Source: Tanytarsus gracilentus
Taxonomy: Eukaryota; Arthropoda; Insecta; Diptera; Chironomidae
Length of the DNA: 64,000 nucleotides
Direction of reading: 5' to 3'
Assembly: GCA_038502055.1 (NCBI GenBank)
Contig: JAXRKN010000039.1
Coordinates: 1,612,001-1,676,000 of the forward strand
In this document: one piece after another, positions 23,740-35,668 of the stretch
How positions within the stretch are numbered: the stretch's first letter is position 1
Layout of the letters: each line of letters starts with the position of its first letter
Notes under the pieces: generated by a model
The model's database searches: none
What the model was told of the DNA's origin: nothing
Seen by the model: the letters and a program-made list of their open reading frames with translations, nothing else
Translations under genes and position numbers: made by a program

Positions 23740-26700
23740 TTACGAATAAGTGATGAGGTTATTGAAGAAAATATCGTCGCCGTGTTTCTGCTTGACAAAA
23801 ATTTCCATGTTAAGCTTACTGACCGCAATGTTGGTGCGTTCGAGAAGGAAATCACAATGAAGTAGGTAAGAATTTTTCCATAAATGCGAGTAAGGAATTT
23901 TCTGAGATTCATTTCGAGTCTGCCAGCCGCCACTGCACACGAGTTGCACCCAAAGATCTTCCTTGTTGCTTTTGAAGAGAAATTCATTGCTCAGCATGAG
24001 AAGATCATTGCCAAGGTTCTTTTCGATGATTGTACAGTAATCGATGCTGCTTCGATAGTCCTCGACTATGTAAACGCGCACGTTGAAATCACCGGCGGGC
24101 ATTTTATGCTTTGGTCCAAAGAGTGCAACTTTCATTCGCTTCTCAACTTCGAGCTCGCCTGGCTGCTTACTTTCGCCCACCAACAGCAGCTTGCCGAGCA
24201 CTCGAGAGATAATAAACGCGTATTTCGTATCGAGCTGAATGAATGCCGCTGGATTGACGACATCATTGCTAGTTGACGCTATTCGCTTCCATTTATCCTT
24301 CTCCTCAAGATCCATATCGATGTACGCCTTCTGACTATCATTAGCACAGCTATTATGGAGCAACGAGATGTTCCAATTTTCAAAAGTATTTGCACAGTGT
24401 GGAAACTTAAGGATGACGGGCTTATTAAGTAAAATATCGGCTGGACCGCAATAAATAATTGATGAGAGATGCGTCAGTGAGTTGTCATTGAAATTACATG
24501 CTAAAATTTGATTCTTTATAAATTCGTTGTGTAAGACGGTGAGGAAGATGTTGTACTGGCGTGTTCGCTCGAACGTATACTCGGGTATTGAAAGAGAGGT
24601 CTGTGGATAATTTAAAAGAATTTAAATTAGTTTTTGCTGACATTAAAAATTAAGTGTCAAAAATTCAATTTTAATAACGCTAAATATATTTTCCATCTCA
24701 ATAAAATTTCCCAAACCACATGGCGATTAAATAAATTTAATAAAAATTTTATTTGTTCACCTCCAAGTGCTCCAATTCAAGCCATCCGCCATTCGATGTC
24801 ACCATCTGCTCAACCATATTCGATTTCGGATGATTTTTATCTGCATTCAGCAGCGACGTTGTCGAAGACGATTCAATTTCTATGACCTGAGTTGAATTCA
24901 CTGTAAATTGATAAAAAATACATATTTTTTGTCTTCTGTGTTGTCAATTTCGGAAAATAATCAAAGATAACTTCGGGGGAATATTTTTTTAATTTGTCAA
25001 TATTTGTGCAATAAAAGATATTTTATAGATACTAAAAACAGTGTGAAGTCAACGGAACATTTTTCTCTAGGTCATAAAGAAATAAATTGGTTTTCGAAGG
25101 GGTGAGGACACTCGAGATTTAATTTTAAAATTTAAAATTCTGCTTTATTTTCGTCATTTTACTCAATATTAAAATAATTTCGAGTGTCCCACCCCTCTTG
25201 AGTTGTTTTTAATACGTTGGCGATTGACACCGCACATTTTCACCTCAATTTAGATAAATTTGAGTGCTTGCCAAAAAAAAGCTAAATGAGGTGTTGATAA
25301 AAATTGCACTCCTAACTTACATGATTCAGTGCTGCTGGAAATTGTGTCTGATTGGAGCTTTCGTGTGGACGAAGTATTCGAGTTTGACACCTTGCTACTT
25401 ATCTTATCAAAAGGAACGGAATAAGTAATTGCAACATTTGGCTCATGATAGATGTTGTTCTCATGAATATTTGCAGTCAGTGGCAGTGAACGTTTTGTCG
25501 GATAAACAGCGTGATGATGCGATGGAGCCATGTGATGTGGATGATTGAAAGCGTCGACTGCCATCGTATTGTACTCATATGTGTATGAGCTCTTTTTCAT
25601 CGGCTCCAACTGCTGGCGATAACGCTTCTCGCCCTCATATGAATTTGTCTTTGGTTGTATCTCGAGAATTTCTGTGTGCGATAAAAAATAATTAGGAGAT
25701 AAAGACACGTCATTCATTATCATTTCGCGTAAATTTTTAGCTCAATTATTGCTATTAGACCAGAACGCGATAATTTGGAAAAGTCCCAAAAATGTTTCAA
25801 AACCCACACGTGGGTGTTGCCGCGTAACCCACTTGTAACAGATCAGTGTTTGAAAATAAGTGCATAAAAAATGAGTTTAAGTCAATCCGGACACTTTGGC
25901 TGTCCGTGGCAGTCCTGTTCGACAATTTTTAAAAATCGTCTATGTCATTAGATTCCTGGTCCAATTACGAGTTCAACGATACCCATGAAGTCATAGTTCT
26001 GAAAAATGGACATTTTGGCTGTCCGTGGCACTACTGGCCGGCCTTGATTAGCATTTATCAAAAATCATCTATGTCAATAGATTCCTGGTCCAATCACGAG
26101 TTCAACGATACCCATGAAGCCATAGTTCTGAAAAATGGACATTTTGGCTGTCGGTGGCACTACAGGCCGTCACTGATGGACAATCATAAAAATCATCAAT
26201 GCCATTCAGTTCCTGGTTCAATTACGAGTTCAACGAGATACATGAAGCCATAGTTCTGAAAAATGAACATTTTGGCTGTCCGTGGCACTGCTGGCCGGCC
26301 ATGATGGACATTCCTCAAAATCATCTATATCAATCGATTCCTGGTCCAATCACGAGTTCAACGATACCCATGAAACCATAGTTCTGAAAAATGGACATTT
26401 TGGCTGTCTGTGGCACGACCATAGGTCACGACTCGAAAAATCATGTATGTCAATCGATTCCTGGTCAAGTTACGAATCAATGCCAATCGATTTCTGGTCC
26501 AATCACGAGTTCAACGATACCCATGAAGCCATATAAGAAAAAATTTGTATGAAAAATGGACGTTATGGCCGTCCATGGCACGACCATAGGTCATGACTCA
26601 AAAAATAGTCAGTGCCTGCACATATAGACCCTAAGAGCTACCATCTGGCGAAAACTAGAAGTCTCTAGCTGGTCCAGGGACCGAGATCTCGCTTGTGCAG

Positions 26701-28738
26701 ACGGACGGACGGACGGACGGACGGACAGACGGACGGACGGACGGACGGACGGAATCACGAGCATATAAGCGTTACACCACTTTGTGGGTTACGCTAAAAA
26801 ATTACTTGATTGAAATATGGACATCAATTTTTAATTTAAATCAGAGATTAATTTAAATCGGATTAATTTTAATCTCAGATTAAGTCAAAAGTTTAAAACT
26901 CATCTCACCATTGTCGGTCACAATGTAATCGGGTATTTCGGGCTTCTTTCGCTTCGAGTGAGCAAATAAAGCTGCAAGTACGATGCACAATATTGAGACG
27001 ATGATTAATGAGATGTAAACAATTCGATCAGATCTCTCTTGTGATGAGGCCGGCGATGACGGCGCTCTCAGTTCACAATTTCCATCGTTACAATCTAACG
27101 TCTCCATCTCCTTCCCCTGACAATCGTTTTGTGAACGAGCATTGCAATTTCTATAGCGAGTTTTGCGGCAATCAGCGCTACAAACTGACCATTCACTCCA
27201 TCGCTTCTCACTTCGGACAATTACAGGCACCGGATCGGAAACTCTCTTTCCTACAATATTCTCGGCAACACAACTGAAATTACCCGAGTCCGACACTTTT
27301 GTCGCGTGAATGATTAAACTGTCCTGTGTCATTTGAATTAATGGAGAGGAAATGAGATCTTGACCATTTTTCTGCCATGAGAGGCGTGCCCGAGGAAGAG
27401 CGTCTGGTGAAGTGCACTTGATCTCAAGTTGATAGCCCGGCTCTAATCGTGCACTCGGCGGTGACAATATGAAGTTCTTTTCAAGTTCTATTGAAAAAGA
27501 GAATTTTTAAAATAAATCACTTGATAATTTAAAAAATTGATTTAATAATTTTTGGAAAGTCACAAACGATAAAATTTACAGCTCGCACGTGCGTGGCATA
27601 AAAATCTTCTCAAATATATCATAAAATCCACTCGAGCATCATCAAATTACAATTAAATAAATAAAAAATAAATGAATATTTTTTGAGAGAGCTAGAAAGG
27701 AAAAAAGTATCAACTTACTTGCGAGTTCAACCGATGCCGATCGACTCTTGACTTCTCCGCGTGAGTTCCACGCCAAACAAAAGCAACTAAATTGTCGCCC
27801 AAAATACTCTTCATACATGTCTTTCGTGATTTCTGCCGTTGCTTCTAATTGCATATGACCCGTCATTGGGTCGACGTGTGGTTCTGATCTAGCTTCTGGC
27901 TTACCACCGCTACATTTGAATTCCAGCTGTTGATGGAAGCGAGAATTAATTAAAACATTCTTCGTCACTTAATAAGCAAACTCAGTTGACGAAGAAGAAA
28001 ATGTGACAATTGAGAAGGAAATTGAAGTTTCTTTAACATGTGGCACCCAGGTTGAAGGTTCAGAGGTTTGAGAAACTTTGAGTTGACATAAGGAAGGAAA
28101 TTTTTTTATTAAAAGTTACAAAAATTTATTTTAAAAGATGTTGAAAAAATTTTAAAATTATTTATCAAAATTAGGAACTTAAAATTTTAACTCAAAACTT
28201 TCCATCTGGGCGTGTCATTATTCTCGTTTGAGTTAAGTTCTCATAATCTTAAATAGATGACTATGAAGTGTTGACTGACAACTCTCTTGAGATCCTCTCC
28301 ACAACAATAACAAATAAATAAAAGTACCTTGAATGCATGTGTCGTGATGCACTTGAGAACTGCCGGTTTTTTCTTTACGATGAACTCATTTTCGGGCTCT
28401 TTGAGGAAGAATGGCAATTCATTTTTTTGGAACTCGTCCAGCTCTCCGCCGACACTTCCGCTGCCAAGTATGTGATCGGAGCCACTTGAGCCAAACTCAT
28501 TGGAACTGTAGTCATCGTCATTCTTGTCCTCGTCATCCTCGTCGTCTGTGTCTACGTCATGCATTGACAAAATCGCATCCGGCGAAAGAGGCGCCAAAAC
28601 TGACTTCTTATTTGTATGTACAACGTGTTTGCTTTTGATCGATTGGCTGAGTGAAGAAGTCCAACAACATGAGCATATGAAAATCATGCAGAGCGCCACT
28701 TGAAAATTATTCTTAAGGACTCGATGACTTCGTTTCAT
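23740..28738 (-). CDS. unc-5: UNC-5 netrin receptor, apparently without a death domain
   Basis: UNC-5 is a single-pass neuronal receptor that mediates repulsion from netrin. Exons on the minus strand: 28738-28328, 27926-27719, 27487-26909, 25671-25321, 24900-24761, 24600-23740. Phases agree throughout and give 849 residues. The order is: signal peptide (VALCMIFICSCCWTSS), an acidic stretch near residues 61-76, Ig1 (from FLKEPENEFIVKKKP), Ig2 (C in LEIKC and in NFSCVAENIVG), one thrombospondin type-1 repeat (RWSEWSVCSADC, about 302-346), a membrane span (about 362-382), a cytoplasmic linker, ZU5 (from SNGGWLELEHLE) and UPA (VEKRMKVALFGPKHK to the end). Family members normally carry two TSP1 repeats and a C-terminal death domain. 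Only one TSP1 is visible and the TAA comes right after UPA. A weak alternative donor (TTC/GTAAAT at 23743) exists, but no downstream death-domain exon was seen. The exon 1 donor is the atypical AAG/GTACTT. Confidence 0.92.
25095..25200. mobile_element. Foldback MITE-like element in an unc-5 intron
   Basis: The clearest member of the family. The left end GGGGTGAGGACACTCGAGA and right end TTCGAGTGTCCCACCCCTCT are inverted copies with few mismatches. The core is AT-rich. It lies in the intron between 25320 and 24901 and has no coding content. Confidence 0.75.
25778..26805 (+). mobile_element. Repeat-built element, complete copy 3, inside an unc-5 intron
   Basis: Starts AAAAATGTTTCAAAACCC (about 25792), then CCCACACGTGGG and GCGTAACCCAC. 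It continues with at least five roughly 125-bp units, each with ATGGACATTTTGGCTGTC, GGCCGGCC-like and GAGTTCAACGATACCC blocks (about 25885-26545). Then come the TAGAAGTCTCTAGCT block, a GACG/GACA run (26699-26753), and the end motif GCGTTACACCAC-TTT-GTGGGTTACGC (26769-26794). It lacks the 17-bp array of copies 1 and 2. It sits in the intron between the membrane-span exon and the linker exon of unc-5, in the opposite orientation to the gene. No transposase is seen. Confidence 0.8.
25885..26545 (+). repeat. About 125-bp tandem repeat units
   Basis: At least five diverged units, spaced about 115-130 bases, each containing GAAAAATGGACATTTTGGCT, a CACTACTGGCCGGCC-like core and GTCCAATCACGAGTTCAACG. 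Three plus-strand frames are open across parts of the array, which explains the 60-103 codon frames here. They are not genes. Confidence 0.8.
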
Positions 28739-31700
28739 TTTACGGCCGTCAGTTGTTGTCTCTCGTTATTTTATAATTCTAAAGATGTGATGCACAAAAA
28801 TTCTTTTCGTCTTCTTATTTTTAGAATTACCTGCGGAGAGAGAACGAGAAATGCATTTGAGGATTTATGAGTGTGGAAAAATTAGAAGACGAAGGGAAAT
28901 ATATTTTTATTTTAGAGATCTTAAGTGCTCCAACTATGATGCGCCGTCTCTTAATGTGACTCGCATGCGATCAGGGTTTGAAAGGCAGAAAAAAGTTAAA
29001 ATTCCAATTTTGTTAATTTTCAAATTTATTTAACGGTTTTTAATTTTTTAAATATTTAAAATCTAACGGTTTTTTATTTTTTTCAAAATTTCACAGCGAG
29101 TAGCTTAATGTTTATGTTTGGATTTTTTGAAATTCATCTCAAATGCTCGTTAAATCAAAAGAACCTCCTCCAAAATTCAATAATCAAAAGTATCAAAGTT
29201 GAAACTTTTTTTTATGAAATTCTTCTTTTATATTCGTCTCTCTCACTCTCGATTTAAACTTCTTCGTTTGGCATTAGACGACATATGCTGCTGTTGAATA
29301 ATTCATTTCCGTTTTAACATAAATTTTCTTTTTCGTGCCCTGTCTTGTCATTTCTGCTCCTCACTCAACTATAGAGAGCTCTGTGGCACACACAACAAGA
29401 CACATAGTGCACTCGCTGTGGGATGTATGGTTTTTAATTGGAGTTTTTAGAAAACCGAAAATAAAATATATTCATGACACGATGTGAGAAGGAGTTAAAA
29501 AGAATAGAAGAGAAATGACAAAGTGAGTGAGCGAGTCAGTTGTTTATTAGTAAATTAATTTGATGTAAAAATGTGAGATTTATAAAATAAATTTTATGAC
29601 TGAGTTGAACATCAAAAGAGTTTAAAAGGGTTCATCGTAAATTGTGAAATATTTAATTTTCAAAAGTGTTTTAGAATTTTAATTAATTATGTATTTGTTG
29701 AAAAATTGAGAGATGTCAAAATTTTAAGAAATTATGACATAATTTATGAACGACTCTGAGAAATCTGTCGGAGGGTTATGTTTAAATATTTTAACAGCAA
29801 AAAATCTTGAAATTTGTTTCTTTTAATGTTTACATTTTAAACATTTTTTTCTGCAGTTTTTTTTGGGCAAATGATGTAGGTCAGTTTGGCCTAGTGATAT
29901 GTTTGTTATTTGTCATCAATCACGAATAATGGACTGTGAACATGCTCGAAAATTTCTGGCATAGCTCCAAGGGTTGGAATGTTTTTTCGTGGGTTATTAA
30001 AATGTCATTAAAAGTAACTTTTTGAAGAGGTGCAAGAAAAATCTGTCGTGGAATTTTTAAATCTTTTTTATAAATTTGAATTTTTAAACCTTGAAAAGAA
30101 TTCAAAGAAATTTCAAAACCTTTTTTGCTTGCGACAAAAAATCAATTTTAACTGCAAAAATTCAACATTCGAAAACTTTATGATGAGTTTATTGATTTAG
30201 TGCTAGTTTTGTCAATTAACATCGTGGCCGAACAAACAGTCTTCGTCGTCTTTTTTATGATCTGATTCATAGACGAAAAAATCCACTTAGTTGCATGCTA
30301 TCGAAAACTCTCGCGCAAGTAGTTTGATGATGTTTTTTATGGCTTCTCGAGAAAATCAATTTTATGGGAAATCTTTCTGACAAATTACTGTCTAAACATG
30401 TCGAGAGCTTTGTATTTTGATTGCAGCATTTCGATGAAGCTTACAATTCGATATTTTGTGTGAAACAATTTTATACAGTTTAGGTTAACAACAAGTTTGG
30501 AAATTGATGCCAGGATTAAATTTTTATTTAAAAGCCATCGAACAAAATTTATTTTTAAAATCCTCAAGTCGTTTGACATTATCGAAATTTCAAAGCTTAA
30601 GATTAGCGGAATTCCTGAAATATTTTTCATTATCTATCAATTATTTTGTCATTACATTTAGATTTTAAAAAAATCATGACAAAAAAAAAGTTTTTTAAAC
30701 TGAAGCAAAAAAATTAAGTGCTCTACCCTAAATAAATTTAAATTCTAACCAAAAAAGAACCGCATTTATTATAAATTCATTTCCCCAATTCCATATTAAA
30801 ATTATAATTTCGCTTTTTGTTTGTTATTAAAAGTAATCCTCATGTGTGTGTGTGTTTGCATGTTATTACAAATAATGACAATTTTAACGCCGTTGATGAC
30901 TGACACTAAAACCTTTTTTAGTGATCTTTTCTTTTCTCCGTTAATAATATCAAAAAACATTATCATCATCATAATTATTGTAATGTGATGTGTGGTCAAG
31001 GGGAGTGGACACTTTAGTTATCAAGGACGGACATAGTTTAAAATTTCATCCAGACAAATTCGGTTAATTTATTTTTATTCAAAAGATTAAAAAATTTAAT
31101 CCTAGATTTAAGTTAGATTTTAATTTTTTTAATTTTAGTCACTTTAGATTAAAAATTAACAAGAAAAATTTAAATCAAAGTGTTCCACCCCAAGCCTTCA
31201 GCCTTTTCTGTCATTTTTAAGACTCTTATCAATGCTTCACAACTTCTATTTCAATAGCGTGTAAACAACATCGAAGAAAATGAGTTTAAAATGCATCAGC
31301 AGCAATATGTCAAACAAAAAATTCATTCATCGAATGCACTCATCAAGTCTGTCTCGTACGCCTTTCAACGGCGATGGAAAAATGATAAGAAGAATTCGTG
31401 AGTGAAGTGAATGACAATTTTTTTGGAATGTTTTTCTCTCCTTCGATTTCAACACAGTGATATGCGCCTGTTTGTACAATTTATTGTTGTTACGCACACT
31501 AAATAACACACATACACAGAAAACATGGCAGGATGAATCATTTTTATCCTTTTTCGCTTTTGTTCAACATTTTTTTTTTCGCTGATTCTTCGATGAATAA
31601 TTGATTCAGACCGTAATAATTTAGACACATTTTGGAGATTATTTTTGGGGATTTGGGTCAGAAAATTATAGGATTTGAACCTTTGTGGGGGAATAATTCA

Positions 31701-33188
31701 AAAAACTAGACTTTTTAATGATTCACGAGGGGGTGGAAAGAAGTTGTCAGAAAGTGATGAATTTTAATCATGATGAAAAACTCATTTAAATCTTTTTAAG
31801 TCTTTTTTCATGAAATCCAAACGATTATCATGAACTAGATTCTAAATTCTCATTTTATTAAACCTTTCTCTATAATTGCTGCAATTTAATTCAATTCATT
31901 TTCATTATCTCCATCCGCATATATACACGACAAAGCCAAGAACCTCAAAAAAAACGTAAATGATGTGAGATAAAATTTTTTGACACAAAAATTAAAAATC
32001 GATAGATAAAATCTCCCCGAAAAAAAAATTGAGAGAACTATGCGTTTTGTGTTGTATGGGAAAAATGCCAGATATCCCCTTGAGAATTTATGCTACACTA
32101 TCGTGAGATCCTTTTACAGAATATTCCACTTAACGTCTGATGGAATTTTAGGTTTTAATGGTTGGCAGCTGCATACCTTAAAATTCGTTCAATTAATATC
32201 CACATCTCTGCATTTACAACTGCAATAATAACTTTTATCCAATTGCAACTCTCTTGCGGGCTTCAAGAAATTATTTAATTACACTTTTCACATTTCTTCT
32301 CATTTTTTTCTTCTTCTTTTTTTCTCACTTGTTAAAAAATATTTTTTTTCGATGATTTTAATTGCAAGTTAGGACCATTTTCTATCAACTTTCACTCACT
32401 TATCACCACAATAAATTTATTAGGTCCATTTTAATTGATTTCTTTGTGATTTAAAATCATTTTTTAAGTCGAATGAAATAAATTTTATGTTTTATTTCAT
32501 GAATAAACAGCATATAAAAAAATTTATGAGATAGTAGCAAATATATGTCGAGTGAATGAGCGAAAAATGAAGACTAACATAGAAGTTTTCTTTGAATAAT
32601 TTCAATGCATTGAAACATCAACACATGCACCTATACTTTTTTGTGTGTTGTGTAAAAATATAAAAAGTTTATGTGTGGATAATGTTGAAAGCGCTTTTTA
32701 TTGGTTTGTAAGTCGTGCTGTGCAATATCAAGAAATGTTTTTTAGTTAATTCATAGATGAGATTCATTTTAAAATGTTTTTAAAAGAAATTGGTGGATTT
32801 TATTTATTTCGATATTTATTTCAAATTATTTTAAATCTTTTTCTCAAGTTAAAAAAACAATTGTTTTGGCTCAATGTTTCATGTAACATAAACACCCAGG
32901 AAGAAATTTTTGAAATTTCTTGGGGTTAATTTTTAAAATTTTTCTCTTAATTTATTCCTGCAAACAAAATATAATCAACGAATAAAAAAGTATTTGTTAC
33001 ATCTTAATTTGCATTTATTAATCATTTTGTTCGTGTACTGTGAATTATTTTGTAATGTTCCAAATTATGGAAAGGAATAGTTTTACATGTAAAGTTCAGC
33101 ACAAAATTACTTAAAATACAAGTAAATAAAAAAGATTTTGTCTCATAAGAAACCGAGTTTAAATAGAGTCATATTAACATATTGTGGT
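28739..33188. other. Intergenic region between unc-5 and RBM45
   Basis: 4.4 kb of AT-rich sequence expected to hold the unc-5 promoter and any 5' UTR exons. It contains a foldback element at about 30996-31200. The small frames here (60-81 codons) lack recognisable domains. I see no RNA gene. Confidence 0.5.
30996..31200. mobile_element. Foldback MITE-like element (AGGGGTGG family)
   Basis: Left end CAAGGGGAGTGGACACTTT and right end CAAAGTGTTCCACCCCAAGCC are inverted copies. The core has AATCCTAGATTTAA-type words as in the other members. Confidence 0.65.
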
Positions 33189-35344
33189 CTAGTCCATGTC
33201 CAGTTTCGATCGCTTTCGTGAATCACCTTGCTCCTCTGCCTCTAATACTTTTAATCTCACTCCGTATATCTCAGCACCGTGAAGTGATTTCATTGCCTTA
33301 AAATTAGTCAAAAAGAAAAAAGTTAAAAATTGAATTGTAAATTGTCAATCAAAAATTATTTTTAAATCAGATAAATACTAATCGAATTTAAATTTTTAAC
33401 TCATTAATTTTTTTCTTCGCAAAAATCGTTAATTAAAATTCCAAATGTATCGCGTCCTACTTAACCTACCTGTCGAGCACTTTCTACTGTCGCAAATTTG
33501 ACATATCCACAGTTGCGATTGTTCAACAAGTAAACGTCAATCAAATTGCCGAATCTACAGAAAACTTTCTTCAGCACGTGAATTGGCAGGGAGTGAGGTG
33601 AGCACACGATAAAACATCGTTGGGCGCATGTTGCTGTGCTAGACGCGAGTGGCTGCGGTGATGGTAGACTGACTGAACAGAAGTTAATGTCATTGCTATT
33701 GCTGAAGAAACTTTGTTGCATTATTGTTTCGGGCGGGAAATTTTTTAGCTCAGAACTGAGTTTAACGATGAGTCCTAGAGTAAAGAAAATTACAACCGTT
33801 TAGTCATTTAATTGCAACACTTCGATAAACATCACGCTTACTCTCTCCGATGGGATATTCAAAGCCGTGAAGCTTTTGACGTGCATGCAAGGCGGCTTGA
33901 TGAGTTTTATAAACGACAGTGGCACTGCTGGAAACATCTAAAAAAAGACACTGTTATGAAATGTCTTTGCGTGCATTTGATTTCGCTTACCTGATTCTTG
34001 ATTCATTTTACAATAATCCATATTCGGCACGATATCAAACAATCTCCATAATTGATCGTGAGTTATCTAGAGGGAATATGAAGAGGCATTAGAAAATGAA
34101 TGGATTGCACGAATTAAATTTAAATCCATGATTAAAATTTTGAATCTCACTGGATTAAAAATAAATTTACTTGAATCAATAAAAACATACCATTGGACTG
34201 CACATAACATGAAGAACACAATCATTTAAACCCGGCCCTTCATTGATGCCTGGCTGACACATAAGACTTGGTATTCGTTCATCGGAATTTGAAAAACTGC
34301 TCGATGTCGATGTTGAGGAGGAATTTTCACGAGGTGGTTTAGGTTCTAAAATTAATTCAATTTTATTGCCTTAAAAGTTATTTCAAGTTTTGAAACTCAC
34401 CAGCAAAAACCGCTCTATATTTTTCATCGCAATTTTCAAATGCCAATGCGGCGGAACTAAATCTGTATGTTGTAAATGATAGAAAAAGAAGAAAGAGAAG
34501 TGAGAGAAAGGTATTGAGCACTAAATGGTACAATAGAGATCTAAATGTATATCACATACGCTGTGGCTTGCCTTGCATTAGCATGGTCAAAAGTGAAAGT
34601 TTAACTCACTTTTTGAATTTAATGTAAGCGAAGCCTTTGCCGTCCTTGGTTTTTCGGTCTCGAATCATGTTTATATCTTCAATTTCTCCATGCGCTGAAA
34701 ATTCATCATAAAGGCTGTCCTCTGTAATGCCCTTTGGAGTTATTATGAATAATCTCTGTGCTTTTTCGTCATCACGACTCTTATTAGATGCTTGCCCTGC
34801 TGTTCGGCTGAGGAGAAGATATTAATCAGTTATGGCATATAAATGTTAATTTGTTATTTGCAAGGGCTGGCTACTTTAAATTGAACGAATAGGAACACTT
34901 TAGAAATTTAATATGACGGATTAAAAATATAAATTTTAATCAGTTGGATTTAAAAACAAATCTCAAGATTTAATTAATCAGATTATAAATTAAATTATGG
35001 ATTTTTTCAAAGTGTCCTCTCCTTTTGTGAACTGAATTAATTTACCTGGCAGCAACAATAACTTTAATGGGTCTCGATAGTGAATCCCTTCCGATGTTTT
35101 GTCCATTCATTGATTCGCATGCCAAAGCAGCTTCAGAAGTCTTTGAAAATTTGACATAGGCAACTCCTTTGCTAACTCCACCATGATCTTTTAATATCCG
35201 AATATCTTCAATTCTGCCAAATTTTTGAAATGAATTTTTAAAATCGTCTTCTGTACTCGTTTTAGAGCACACAATGAAAAGTCTCGAAAGAGGTGGATCA
35301 TCAGCTTGATCGTCACTCTGGCTTTTAAAACTTCTTTTACTCAT
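33189..35344 (-). CDS. RBM45: RBM45-like RNA-binding protein with four RRMs
   Basis: RBM45 (DRBP1) is a neural RNA-binding protein with several RRM domains that acts in nucleus and cytoplasm. Exons on the minus strand: 35344-35046, 34807-34610, 34462-34401, 34345-34191, 34066-33991, 33937-33842, 33774-33470, 33296-33189. All use GT/AG, phases close and the product is 432 residues (human about 476). RRM1 has RLFIVCSKTSTEDDF and GVAYVKFSKTSEAA. RRM2 has RLFIITPKGITEDSLYDEF and GFAYIKFKK. RRM3 has THDQLWRLFDIVP. RRM4 has RCFIVCSPHSLPIHVLKKVF and GNLIDVYLLNNRNCGYVKF, matching the human fourth RRM closely. The C-terminus SRKRSKLDMD is basic like the vertebrate tail. The start is the first ATG before RRM1. 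It shares a 324-bp divergent promoter with the zinc-finger gene at 35669. Confidence 0.93.
34889..35030. mobile_element. Degenerate foldback element in an RBM45 intron
   Basis: GGAACACTTTAG near 34889 and AAAGTGTCCTCTCC near 35020 are inverted, with GATTAAAAAT and GGATTTAAAA words inside. It occupies most of the first RBM45 intron. Confidence 0.45.
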
Positions 35345-35668
35345 TTCGAGAATTATAAATTAAAGTTTCTGTGAAAAAATATTTTTCTTCTTTCACTTTT
35401 TTTACTTTGATTGAGTTGGCTGACTACGCGGTGGAAATTTGACATAATAAAATAAATTTTCAAGTTCAAGGAAATTTTTATTTAATCATTTAAATTAGTA
35501 TCTAGAGAAATGCTTAATGTTAGAATTTTGAAATTTAGAAAAAATTCCTTCTAAATTTCCCTAGTCATCCTTAATCCGAGGGGAGTAAAACACCGAAACA
35601 AGTCAACTATCTTGTTTATCAACAAAAAAACGAAAGAAAATTAATTTCAATAATTAAAGTAAGATAAA
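35345..35668. promoter_or_regulatory. Divergent intergenic promoter region, RBM45 and zinc-finger gene 1
   Basis: The two start codons point away from each other across 324 bases, so both core promoters and 5' UTRs must fit here. No TATA box or other element can be assigned with confidence. Confidence 0.5.

Noticed and set aside
25942..26536. Frames of 60-103 codons with repeated SWSNHEFNDTHE
   Set aside because: They follow the 125-bp tandem units and have no start, splice or domain support.
25792..26800. Helitron interpretation (TC start, hairpin then CTAA end)
   Set aside because: Both complete copies share sequence left of the candidate TC, and the CTAA overlaps the hairpin instead of following it at the usual spacing.
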